From the NCBI RefSeq assembly GCF_026013615.1, contig NZ_JAPDPI010000022.1:30110-94109 (forward strand): a stretch of 64,000 bases of DNA, in the 5' to 3' direction. The position numbers and the translations under genes were made by a program. The first letter of the stretch is position 1, and every line of letters begins with the position of its first letter. The notes under the pieces were generated by a model. It made no database searches. It was not told where the DNA came from and saw nothing but the letters and a program-made list of their open reading frames with translations. The DNA is from Plebeiibacterium marinum. GTDB taxonomy: Bacteria > Bacteroidota > Bacteroidia > Bacteroidales > Marinilabiliaceae. Positions 25,122-33,315 of the stretch are shown piece after piece.

Positions 25122-26561
25122 TTAAAATGATTTCTCAATAGCCACTTTTATTCCATCTTCAACAATGCTCTTAACGCAACCAGCTACTTTGTCAGCCAAT
25201 CCTTCAACTTCGGCAAGGTTTACACCCCAAATTTTTTCATTGTTGATAATTACTTTTGTTATTTCTTCAGGAGATTTGCCTGAATTCCATTCTCCTTGTA
25301 TGAAATCAACATATTCAGGAGTGTCTTTTATCTCAAATGATAAACCATTATATTCTCCTTTATATAAAACAATAAGGGCAGCTAATGAAAAAGTTATTTT
25401 TTCAGGTAGTTTTCCAGTTCTGTTTAAACTATCAAGTAAAGAAGGGTAATCACGGGTTATCCATTTTGAAATTGAGTTAAGGGAAATGTCCTTTAAGAAA
25501 TGGCGGATGTATGGATTGAAGAAACGTTCTAAAATCTCAGCTGCAAATTTTTTAAGGGCTTCTGTTTCTCCATGTATATTAGGTATCACTTCATTGTCTA
25601 CCATATCAAGGATGAACTTTGATAGTGTTTTATCATCAAACGCTTCTTTAACGGTTTGGTGTCCACTTAATAATCCTACAGGAACCAGAGCAGTGTGTGA
25701 TCCATTCAGGATACGGACTTTTTTGTCCCTGAATTGGGTCATGTCATCAAGCCAAACTACATTCAATCCCGCTTTATCAAATGGGAATTGCTCCCTTACT
25801 TTTTGTGGGGCTTCAATGGCCCATAGGTGAAAATATTCACCAACAACCACTAAGTTATCTTCGTATCCAAGCTCCTCTTGAATTTCTTTGATGTTGTCCT
25901 TAGGGAATCCAGGAACAATCCTGTCGACTAATGTGCTGCAGAAATTACAATTGTTGTTAATCCAGTCTATAAACTCTTGTTCTAAATTGTTTTGTTCAGC
26001 AAGTTCAAGTACAATTTCGTTTAAAACTCTTGCATTCTTGTCAATTAATTCGCAGCAAAAGAAGGTAAGTCCTTTGTCGGCATCTCCGTTAAAATGTTTA
26101 AATCTTTGGTAAAGCAATTGACAAACTTTTCCAGGAAAAGATTTTGGAGGAAGCGCGTGTATGTCTTCATTTTCTACTCTTGTAATCCCGGCCTCTGTTG
26201 TGTTCGATACAACAAGTTCTAATTCTGGTTTCAAAAAGTACTCTTTGTATGCCTCGTAATTACTGTAGGGATTTACAGAGTCCATAATACAATCGATCAG
26301 TTCGGTCTCTTTTGCCGGTTTTCCATCTTTAATTCCTTGAAGGGATACATGGTATAGGTTGTCTTGTTTTTGTAATAAATCAACCATTCCATATTCCAAT
26401 GGTTGAACTACAACAACACCGCTGTTAAAATCAATGGCCTTATTGGCTTTGTGTATCATCCAATCAACAAAGGCTCTTAAAAAATTGCCTTCTCCAAATT
26501 GTATTACTTTAACTGGGTATTCAGATCTGCCAGGGTGATTTGCTTTGTTTAATGCCTTCAT
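25122..26561 (-). CDS. uxaB: Tagaturonate reductase (altronate oxidoreductase)
   Basis: 479 aa. Mannitol-dehydrogenase-like family: IQFGEGNFLRAFVDWMI near residues 20-36 is the NAD-binding opening, VSNTTEAGI and KVRILNGSHTALVPVG carry the catalytic lysine/asparagine/histidine region. It reduces tagaturonate to altronate with NADH. First gene of the uxaBA operon. A consensus promoter and two operator palindromes lie upstream. No uronate isomerase (uxaC) is in the window. Confidence 0.92.
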   Translation of the reverse strand: MKALNKANHPGRSEYPVKVIQFGEGNFLRAFVDWMIHKANKAIDFNSGVVVVQPLEYGMVDLLQKQDNLYHVSLQGIKDGKPAKETELIDCIMDSVNPYSNYEAYKEYFLKPELELVVSNTTEAGITRVENEDIHALPPKSFPGKVCQLLYQRFKHFNGDADKGLTFFCCELIDKNARVLNEIVLELAEQNNLEQEFIDWINNNCNFCSTLVDRIVPGFPKDNIKEIQEELGYEDNLVVVGEYFHLWAIEAPQKVREQFPFDKAGLNVVWLDDMTQFRDKKVRILNGSHTALVPVGLLSGHQTVKEAFDDKTLSKFILDMVDNEVIPNIHGETEALKKFAAEILERFFNPYIRHFLKDISLNSISKWITRDYPSLLDSLNRTGKLPEKITFSLAALIVLYKGEYNGLSFEIKDTPEYVDFIQGEWNSGKSPEEITKVIINNEKIWGVNLAEVEGLADKVAGCVKSIVEDGIKVAIEKSF

Positions 26562-26598
26562 AACTAACTTGTATTTTGGTTTTTATTATTTCTAAATG

Positions 26599-26631
26599 CA
26601 AATATACAACAAAAATGTGCACGCACACAAA
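26599..26631 (-). promoter_or_regulatory. uxaB promoter
   Basis: On the minus strand TATATTTG (plus 26599-26606) matches the -7 consensus, and TTTG (plus 26628-26631) lies 21 bp upstream as -33. Predicted start near 26592, about 30 nt before the uxaB ATG. Operator 1 (26616-26629) lies between the two elements. Confidence 0.65.
26616..26629. promoter_or_regulatory. LacI-type operator 1
   Basis: TGTGCACGCACACA, palindromic around a central CG as in LacI-family sites, two mismatched positions. It lies between the -33 and -7 elements of uxaB, where a bound repressor would block RNA polymerase. Confidence 0.65.
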
Positions 26632-26647
26632 TATTATTTATTAAAAG

Positions 26648-26661
26648 TGTGTACGCACACA
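26648..26661. promoter_or_regulatory. LacI-type operator 2
   Basis: TGTGTACGCACACA differs from operator 1 at one base and is a better palindrome (one mismatched position). The centres are 32 bp apart, close to three helical turns, so two repressor dimers would sit on the same DNA face. Confidence 0.65.
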
Positions 26662-26829
26662 TTTGTTAAGTTTGTATATGACTTGATACCTGTTTGACTA
26701 ATATTATTTTATATGGGAATCAATAGTTTTTATCTCTTATACAATAATTGATAAATGCATATTTGCCTTAATTTACGTTTGCTTTGTAAATTTTTAATTA
26801 TTTTCGTCCGTTAATTCATTAGTTAAGGT

Positions 26830-27951
26830 ATGAGTATTCGAGTTGAAGAGGTTATAAATCAGTCGCAAAGGAAAATATTTGTTGATTTCCCTTACCAATT
26901 ATATAGGAACAATAAATATTGGGTTCCTCCTATTAAAGCCGATGAACTTAGTTCGATTGTGCCCGGGAAGAATCCGGCTTTTGATTTTTGTAAAGCGAAA
27001 TTTTGGTTGGCTTATAAAGGTAATAAAGTTGTTGGTAGGGTAGGGGCTATTGTAAACGATTTATGGATTGAAAAGATAGAGGAAAATATTGGGCGAATTA
27101 CCCGTTTAGAGTTTGTTGATGATTTTGAGGTTGTAAAAGTACTTATGGAAACAGCTGAAGCTTACCTGAAATCTCAAGGTATGACGGGAGTGATGGGGCC
27201 ATTGGGATTTTCAAATCTTGATCATTCAGGTGTTTTAGTTGAGGGACAGGATTGGTTGCCTAGTATGGCCAGTGATTATCATTTTGCTTATTATCAGCAC
27301 CATATTGAAAAACTGGGTTATACAAAAGAAATAGATTGGCTGGAGTTTCGGATTACTTTTCCTGAATCGCTTCCTGATAAGGCATTTAAAGTAGCAGAAA
27401 TGCTCAAGAAGAGATATGGTTTAAAGGTGTTGAACTTTACAAAACGGGCTGAGTTGGAACCTTATCGTGAAATGATATTTAAAGTGTTTAACGAGGCTTT
27501 TGCCGGGTTGTTTGGTACTTTCAGGTTGCCGGATAAAATGGTTGACTATTATATCAATAAGTATTTCCCTTCGTTAAATCCGAGATATGTAAAAATAGTT
27601 TTAGATAAGGAAGACCAATTAGCAGGTTTTTTGGTTGCAATACCCTCTCTTTCTGAAGCATTGCAAAAAGCAAAAGGGAAATTGTTTCCTTTTGGATGGT
27701 GGCATTTGAAAAAGGCGTTGGATAAACCCAAAGAAATGGATTTAATGCTTACAGGAGTGCGGCCTGAATTTCAAAAAATGGGATTGGCTGCCTTGCTGAT
27801 GAATGAATTATGGAATACTGCCAATAGTGATGGAGTGAGGTTTGTTGAAACAACCGGAATGCTTGAGAACAACCATGTGGCTATACAAATGTGGAAGTCG
27901 TTTGATCATATACAACATAAGAGAAAGCGTTGTTATAAGAAAAGCTTTTAG
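26830..27951 (+). CDS. GNAT-like acetyltransferase, uncharacterised
   Basis: 373 aa. Residues ~1-120 contain an N-terminal half-domain (FVDFPYQLYRNNKYWVPP, then FWLAYKGNKVVGRVGAIVND), and ~195-373 a second GNAT fold with LMLTGVRPEFQKMGLAALLMNELW, which resembles the acetyl-CoA-binding Q/RxxGxG/A loop. This two-part arrangement is a common uncharacterised Bacteroidota family often labelled N-acetyltransferase. The substrate is unknown. Single gene, convergent with rpe; a large inverted repeat lies between them. Confidence 0.6.
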   Translation: MSIRVEEVINQSQRKIFVDFPYQLYRNNKYWVPPIKADELSSIVPGKNPAFDFCKAKFWLAYKGNKVVGRVGAIVNDLWIEKIEENIGRITRLEFVDDFEVVKVLMETAEAYLKSQGMTGVMGPLGFSNLDHSGVLVEGQDWLPSMASDYHFAYYQHHIEKLGYTKEIDWLEFRITFPESLPDKAFKVAEMLKKRYGLKVLNFTKRAELEPYREMIFKVFNEAFAGLFGTFRLPDKMVDYYINKYFPSLNPRYVKIVLDKEDQLAGFLVAIPSLSEALQKAKGKLFPFGWWHLKKALDKPKEMDLMLTGVRPEFQKMGLAALLMNELWNTANSDGVRFVETTGMLENNHVAIQMWKSFDHIQHKRKRCYKKSF

Positions 27952-27954
27952 TTG

Positions 27955-28009
27955 ATTGGTCAATGGTCAATAGTCAAAGGTTATAGATGACTATTGACCG
28001 ATGACCAAT
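27955..28009. repeat. 21-bp inverted repeat between convergent genes
   Basis: Arms 27955-27975 and 27989-28009 are reverse complements with two mismatches, spaced by 13 bp. The arms consist of repeated GGTCAAT units. It lies 3 bp after one stop codon and 10 bp before the rpe stop. It could end transcription from both sides, though it has no T-run. Confidence 0.6.
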
Positions 28010-28019
28010 GACTTTAAGC

Positions 28020-28694
28020 TTATTTGGAAGGAGGAGGTGACGGTAAAAAGTGCTTTAATTCGTGCACGGCATCTATTGGATTGGGTGCATTAAATACTGC
28101 GCTTCCAGCCACAAGCACATCAGCTCCTGCATTGATAAGTTGTTGGGCATTGGCAATAGTTACTCCACCATCCACCTGAATTAGTGCCCTGCTGCTTTTT
28201 CTTTCAATAAGGTTCTTTAGATCTGCTAACTTTTTATAAGTGTTGTCAATAAATTTTTGACCGCCAAATCCTGGATTAACAGACATAAGAAGTACCAAAT
28301 CAACCTCATTAATTATTTCTTCAAGCAAAAATACAGGAGTGTGTGGATTTAAGGTAACGCCGGCTTGCATGCCCTCCTTCTTTATGGCATCAATGGTTCT
28401 GTGTAAGTGGGTGCAGGCCTCATAATGAACATTAAGTAAATCTGCACCGGCTTCTTTAAAATCCTTGATAAACTTGTCGGGTTCCACTATCATTAAATGA
28501 ACATCGAAAGGTTTGTCAATGTGTGGACGCAGGCTTTTAATTACAGGTATGCCAAATGAGATATTTGGGACAAAAACACCGTCCATTATATCGAGGTGTA
28601 ACCAGTCTGCTTCACTTTTGTTAATTATTTCTATTTGCGACTCCATTTTAGCAAAATCAGCAGCTAAAAGTGAGGGAGCAATTAAATGTTTCAT
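28020..28694 (-). CDS. rpe: Ribulose-phosphate 3-epimerase
   Basis: 224 aa, TIM barrel of standard length. IAPSLLAADFA (5-15), WLHLDIMDGVFVPNISFG (catalytic Asp and metal-binding His), FDVHLMI, MSVNPGFGGQKF and IQVDGGV are the family motifs in order. It interconverts ribulose 5-phosphate and xylulose 5-phosphate. A short proline-rich tail (SPPPSK) follows. It is transcribed away from the rpoD terminator, with an exact -7 element at 28726-28733. Confidence 0.96.
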   Translation of the reverse strand: MKHLIAPSLLAADFAKMESQIEIINKSEADWLHLDIMDGVFVPNISFGIPVIKSLRPHIDKPFDVHLMIVEPDKFIKDFKEAGADLLNVHYEACTHLHRTIDAIKKEGMQAGVTLNPHTPVFLLEEIINEVDLVLLMSVNPGFGGQKFIDNTYKKLADLKNLIERKSSRALIQVDGGVTIANAQQLINAGADVLVAGSAVFNAPNPIDAVHELKHFLPSPPPSK

Positions 28695-28725
28695 TTTACA
28701 TGCAGGTTTATATGAAAATTTTGTG

Positions 28726-28733
28726 CAAAAGTA
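28726..28733 (-). promoter_or_regulatory. Putative -7 element of rpe
   Basis: TACTTTTG on the minus strand matches TAnnTTTG. Predicted start about 25 nt before the rpe ATG. A clear -33 element was not found, because the rpoD terminator occupies that position. Confidence 0.4.
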
Positions 28734-28750
28734 CTATAAAAGATCAATGT

Positions 28751-28788
28751 AAAAAAAGGAATAGTCTTAGAAGGACCATTCCTTTTTT
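28751..28788 (-). terminator. Intrinsic terminator of rpoD (probably bidirectional)
   Basis: AAAAAAGGAATAGTC and GGACCATTCCTTTTTT form a long stem with one mismatch, with A-run and T-run on both sides. It lies 46 bp after the rpoD stop codon. Confidence 0.85.
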
Positions 28789-28833
28789 ATATAATATCTT
28801 TATTTGTTTTGTATGTTGAAGTGATTCAGGTTT

Positions 28834-29697
28834 TTATCCCAGATAAGATCTTAGTATTTTACTTCTGTATGTATGTTTTAGTCTTTTTATTGCTTTTTCT
28901 TTAATTTGTCGAACTCTTTCCCTTGTTAAATTAAAAAGGTTTCCTATTTCTTCGAGAGAATAAGGGGGTTCACCCTTTAGTCCATAATACAATCTGATAA
29001 TGTCGGCTTCTCTTGCAGATAAAGTTGATAAGGATCTGTCAATTTCTCTTCTTAAAGAGTCGTTTAATAATTTATTGTCAGGACTTATTGAATCTGAAGA
29101 TAATATGGTGTCATACATATTATTGTCTTCATCTTTGCGAAGAGGGGCATCCATCGAAATGTGCTTATTCATGGCACGTAAAGATTCTTTAACTTCTTTT
29201 GGTGCAAGGTTTAATGTAGCAGCAATTTCTTCAGACGTAGGTTCTCTTTGGTATTCCTGCTCCAGGATTGCAAAAGTGTTGTTAACTTTGTTCATGGAGC
29301 CTATTTTGTTCAGGGGCAGGCGAACAATTCTGGCCTGCTCAGCCAGGGCTTGCAATATTGATTGTCTGATCCACCAGACTGCATATGATATAAATTTAAA
29401 TCCTCTTGTTTCGTCAAATCGTTGAGCAGCTTTTATAAGCCCAAGGTTACCTTCGTTAATCAAATCGGGTAAGCTCAAACCTTGGTTTTGGTATTGTTTA
29501 CTAACGGATACAACAAATCGTAAATTGGCATTTATCAGCTTTTCAAGAGCTGGCTGATCACCATCTTTTATCCTTTTGGCTAGTTTCACTTCCTCTTCTG
29601 CGGATAGCAATTTAACCTTTCCTATCTCGTGTAAATATTTATCCAGAGAGGGGGTTTCCCTATTTGTAACTTGTTTAGTTATTTTGAGTTGTCTCAT
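28834..29697 (-). CDS. rpoD: Primary RNA polymerase sigma factor (RpoD/SigA type)
   Basis: 287 aa, the usual size in Bacteroidota, which lack the long region 1.1. Order: region 1.2 ([20 protein letters not shown]), region 2 ([22 protein letters not shown] then [20 protein letters not shown]), region 3 ([13 protein letters not shown]), region 4 ([23 protein letters not shown], helix-turn-helix for the -33 element). It recognises the TTTG/TAnnTTTG promoters seen throughout the window. It is divergent from rho with a 312-bp intergenic region. Confidence 0.96.
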   Translation of the reverse strand: MRQLKITKQVTNRETPSLDKYLHEIGKVKLLSAEEEVKLAKRIKDGDQPALEKLINANLRFVVSVSKQYQNQGLSLPDLINEGNLGLIKAAQRFDETRGFKFISYAVWWIRQSILQALAEQARIVRLPLNKIGSMNKVNNTFAILEQEYQREPTSEEIAATLNLAPKEVKESLRAMNKHISMDAPLRKDEDNNMYDTILSSDSISPDNKLLNDSLRREIDRSLSTLSAREADIIRLYYGLKGEPPYSLEEIGNLFNLTRERVRQIKEKAIKRLKHTYRSKILRSYLG

Positions 29698-29835
29698 GCT
29701 GAAATGTTGGTTAGTCCCTAAGTTTTAGTAAATATAACAAAAAAAAGATGCGTTTTGTTTTTAATAAGTAAAAATGTCAATCCATTCCATGAATAGGCCG
29801 ATTTGTTACGTAAAACAATATTTAATTAAATTTAT

Positions 29836-29867
29836 TTTGTGGAATACATATAATATCATTAAGTTTG
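29836..29867 (+). promoter_or_regulatory. rho promoter
   Basis: TTTG (29836-29839), 20 bp, then TAAGTTTG (29860-29867): both elements match the Bacteroidota consensus. The predicted start near 29874 leaves a 5' leader of about 136 nt before the rho ATG, long enough for autoregulation by Rho. Confidence 0.7.
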
Positions 29868-30009
29868 TGGCATAATCTTCTGGGCAAGTTTCTTAATTAC
29901 AAGAAATATAGAGCCGTATCAGGACAAAATCATTATAAATTTTTAAAACAACCAGAACGATAGTTCTTCAAATTATTAATTCCCCCAAGAGAATTTATTG
30001 GAAAACATT

Positions 30010-31719
30010 ATGTACGATATTCTTGAATTGAATAAAAAACTCTTAACTGAACTTAAGGATATAGCTAAAGAGTTGAAGATTAAGCGAGTTGATTCGTTTA
30101 AGAAACAGGATCTGATTTATAAAATTCTTGATGAACAAGCTATTGTTGCATCAGAGAAGAAAAAGACAGAAAAAACTGTTGAAAAGAAACCAGCAAAAAG
30201 AGCAAGGACTACTACAAAGGTTCAAAAAGTAATGCCTGTAAAGAAAACAGAGCAAGCTGAAAAAGTTGCTAAAACTGAGAGGGTTGAAAAGAAAGCAGAT
30301 GTGGCTCCGGAACCAAAGGTTAAAACAGAAACTATAGCAGAGAAGCTTGAAGCACAAAGGATAAGGGCTGAGGAGGCTGCCAAAAAGGCGCAGGAAGAGA
30401 AGCGAAAGGAAGAAGAGGCTGAAAAGCTTGCTGCGCAAAAGAAGCAAGAGGAAAAAGAAAAGACAAAAGAGTCGTCGGCTTTTGAAGGAAAACGTCATCG
30501 TCAGGGTGATGATAATGGGAAAAGGCGACAGTTTGATAATAGGGGTAAGGACAATCAGCAAAAAAGACAAGATAAGCAACAGGATAAAGCCTTCGATTTT
30601 GATGGTATTATTTCTGCATCCGGTGTTCTTGAAATTATGCAGGATGGATACGGCTTTTTAAGATCATCTGATTATAATTACCTTAACTCACCTGATGATA
30701 TATATGTTTCGCAATCCCAAATTAAATTATTTGGATTAAAGACTGGTGATACTGTATTGGGTTCTATTCGCCCACCAAAAGAAGGTGAAAAGTATTTTCC
30801 ACTTATTAAGGTGGAGGAAATTAATGGACGTTCGCCTCAAATTGTACGCGATAGGGTGCCTTTTGATCACCTTACTCCAATTTTCCCAAATGAGAAGTTT
30901 AAAATTACCGGAAGTGGAAATGACAGTCTTTCGACAAGGGTGGTAGATATGTTTGCTCCTATTGGTAAAGGTCAGCGTGGATTGATTGTTGCTCAGCCAA
31001 AAACAGGTAAAACGGTATTGTTGAAAGAGGTAGCCAATGCTATAGCAGCTAATCATCCTGAAGTTTACATGATTATTTTACTTGTGGATGAACGTCCTGA
31101 AGAAGTTACGGATATGGCTCGTAGTGTAAATGCTGAAGTGATCTCCTCTACTTTTGATGAGCCGGCAGAGCGTCATGTGAAGGTGGCGAATATTGTTCTG
31201 GAAAAAGCAAAACGGATGGTAGAATGTGGCCATGATGTGGTTGTGCTTTTGGATTCAATTACACGTTTAGCCCGTGCATATAATACCGTTTCTCCGGCAT
31301 CAGGTAAGGTTCTTTCCGGTGGTGTTGATGCAAATGCCTTACACAAACCTAAGAGGTTTTTTGGAGCAGCTCGTAACATTGAAGATGGTGGTTCTTTAAC
31401 CATATTGGCAACTGCGCTTACAGAAACCGGGTCCAAGATGGATGAAGTTATCTTTGAAGAATTTAAGGGAACCGGTAATATGGAGCTTCAGTTGGATAGG
31501 AGATTGGCTAACAAAAGGATTTATCCTGCTGTTGATGTTACCCTTTCAAGCACGCGTAGAGAAGACTTGCTTCTTGAAAGAGAGAGCTTGAACAGGATTT
31601 GGATACTTAGAAATTACTTGTCGGATATGACTCCTATTGAAGCAATGGACTTTATGCAGGACAAGATGAGGAAAACAAGAAGTAATGAGGAATTCTTGAT
31701 TTCTATGAATGATGATTAG
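30010..31719 (+). CDS. rho: Transcription termination factor Rho
   Basis: 569 aa from the ATG at 30010; the TTG four codons earlier is less likely. An N-terminal Rho_N helix domain ([14 protein letters not shown]) is followed by a long Lys/Glu/Ala-rich low-complexity insertion (about 45-195), then the cold-shock-like RNA-binding domain ([21 protein letters not shown]) and the hexameric ATPase with [13 protein letters not shown] as P-loop, [13 protein letters not shown] and [15 protein letters not shown]. Insertions of this kind are usual in Bacteroidota Rho. Terminator directly downstream. Confidence 0.96.
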   Translation: MYDILELNKKLLTELKDIAKELKIKRVDSFKKQDLIYKILDEQAIVASEKKKTEKTVEKKPAKRARTTTKVQKVMPVKKTEQAEKVAKTERVEKKADVAPEPKVKTETIAEKLEAQRIRAEEAAKKAQEEKRKEEEAEKLAAQKKQEEKEKTKESSAFEGKRHRQGDDNGKRRQFDNRGKDNQQKRQDKQQDKAFDFDGIISASGVLEIMQDGYGFLRSSDYNYLNSPDDIYVSQSQIKLFGLKTGDTVLGSIRPPKEGEKYFPLIKVEEINGRSPQIVRDRVPFDHLTPIFPNEKFKITGSGNDSLSTRVVDMFAPIGKGQRGLIVAQPKTGKTVLLKEVANAIAANHPEVYMIILLVDERPEEVTDMARSVNAEVISSTFDEPAERHVKVANIVLEKAKRMVECGHDVVVLLDSITRLARAYNTVSPASGKVLSGGVDANALHKPKRFFGAARNIEDGGSLTILATALTETGSKMDEVIFEEFKGTGNMELQLDRRLANKRIYPAVDVTLSSTRREDLLLERESLNRIWILRNYLSDMTPIEAMDFMQDKMRKTRSNEEFLISMNDD

Positions 31720-31747
31720 ATTTTTGTAATCAAAATAATAAAAAAAT

Positions 31748-31777
31748 AAGGCTGCTCTTTTTGGGCGGCCTTTTTTT
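31748..31777 (+). terminator. Intrinsic terminator of rho
   Basis: AAGGCTGC (31748-31755) pairs with GCGGCCTT (31765-31772), one G-T pair, then a T-run to 31777. It lies 28 bp after the rho stop. Confidence 0.85.
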
Positions 31778-32035
31778 ATTGTGTTTCGGTGGTGTTGGAT
31801 TTGCGAGAATATTGAAATGCGAATTTTTGAAAGAGAGGGCTGGAGATAAGTGCTGTTGTTCGTGTTTGTTGCTTTGGAAAGAGAAAATCTTTTAAAATTG
31901 TTAGCTGTGTTTTATATTTATCCACTATTTTTAATAGGTATAAATTACATCTTAAAGATGAAATTGTAATGTGGAGATTGCAATTATTGTAATTCAAATT
32001 GTACATTTGTTGCCTAAAATTATTGAAACGGTAAA

Positions 32036-33211
32036 GTGCAATCATTTTTCGACACACATAAGTATCTCATTGATAATTTACAGGTTCCTATCCGGCGAAA
32101 GCTGATGGATGAAATTGATTGGAATCACCGCCTGATAGGAATTAAGGGAACAAGAGGAATTGGGAAGACCAATTTTTTGCTGGATTTTGCTAAATCAAAA
32201 TATGGTACAGATAAATCATGTTTGTATGTCAACTTAAACAATCTTTATTTTTCAGAACATAGTATAATTTCTTTTGCTGATCAGTTTAGAAAGACCGGAG
32301 GTAAAACTTTGGTGCTGGACCAGGTTTATAAGTACCCGGGTTGGTCAGAAGAGTTAAAATATTGCTATGAGAATTTTAAGGATTTGCAAATCGTGTTTTC
32401 TGGTTCCACAGTAATGAGACTAAGGGAGGAGAATCCCCATTTAAGAGATGTAGTTCATTCGTACAAATTAGAGGGTTTTTCTTTTCGTGAATTTTTACAA
32501 TTGAAAACAGGGAAGGTTTTTGATTCATATTCATTAGATGAAATATTAGCTAACCACCAACAGATAGCATCTGAAATAGTAAAAACAATCAGGCCGTTAG
32601 CCTTTTTTGACGATTATCTTGAGTATGGCTACTATCCTTTTTATCTGGATGAGCAGCATTATACCGAGAATCTGATGAAGAGTGTTAACCTGATTTTGGA
32701 AATTGATATAAGCTTTTTGCGACAGATAGAGCTAAAATATTTGCCCCGTCTTCGTAAGCTGTTGTTTAGTATAGCTCAGGAAGTCCCTTTTCAGCCTAAT
32801 GTAAGTAAGTTAAGTGGTCATATAGGTACCTCCAGGGCTACAGTAATGAATTACCTGTATTATTTGCGGCAGGCCAGGTTGGTGAAATTGTTGTATGATG
32901 GACCAGAGGATATGCAGAAAAAACCATTGATGATCTATTTGCATAATCCCAACTTAATACATTGCATCAGCAGAGGGGCTGTTGATAAATTAAATCTGTT
33001 GAAAACATTTTTCTATAACCAGGTTGGGGCAGCACATGAACTGAGTTATTCAAGCCGTGGAGATTTCCAGGTGAATGATGGATATGATTTTGTTGTTGAT
33101 GGATTTGGGAGAAAAGGGAAAGTGAAAGAGGATGTATTGATAGCAAAGGATATGATTGAAGTAGGAGATAAGGGAGTGATTCCTTTGTGGTTATTTGGAT
33201 TTTTATATTGA
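32036..33211 (+). CDS. AAA-type ATPase with DUF4143-like C-terminus
   Basis: 391 aa from a GTG at 32036; an in-frame stop at 32024 and the absence of an earlier ATG make GTG the only start that keeps the usual N-terminus. Walker A is GTRGIGKT (38-45), Walker B is TLVLDQVY, and a sensor-like IVFSGSTVMRL follows. The C-terminal part (LPRLRKLLFSIAQEVPFQPNVSKLSGHIGTSRATVMNYLYYL) is a winged-helix-like segment, given here in pieces, and resembles DUF4143 nuclease-like ATPases. These are widespread and accessory; cellular role unknown. Confidence 0.75.
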   Translation: MQSFFDTHKYLIDNLQVPIRRKLMDEIDWNHRLIGIKGTRGIGKTNFLLDFAKSKYGTDKSCLYVNLNNLYFSEHSIISFADQFRKTGGKTLVLDQVYKYPGWSEELKYCYENFKDLQIVFSGSTVMRLREENPHLRDVVHSYKLEGFSFREFLQLKTGKVFDSYSLDEILANHQQIASEIVKTIRPLAFFDDYLEYGYYPFYLDEQHYTENLMKSVNLILEIDISFLRQIELKYLPRLRKLLFSIAQEVPFQPNVSKLSGHIGTSRATVMNYLYYLRQARLVKLLYDGPEDMQKKPLMIYLHNPNLIHCISRGAVDKLNLLKTFFYNQVGAAHELSYSSRGDFQVNDGYDFVVDGFGRKGKVKEDVLIAKDMIEVGDKGVIPLWLFGFLY

Positions 33212-33315
33212 AGTTATGCTTCAGATTATATCATAAAGTTGTAAATTTAATACTTGATTATCAGAAATATAGATTAAGTCTAAATAATAGTAGTTAAAAC
33301 TTAAATAGTAAACAA

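Noticed and set aside
30151..30579. 142-codon Leu/Phe-rich frame antisense to rho
   Set aside because: It is the complement of the Lys/Glu-rich insertion of Rho and is expected by chance from GAA/AAA codons.
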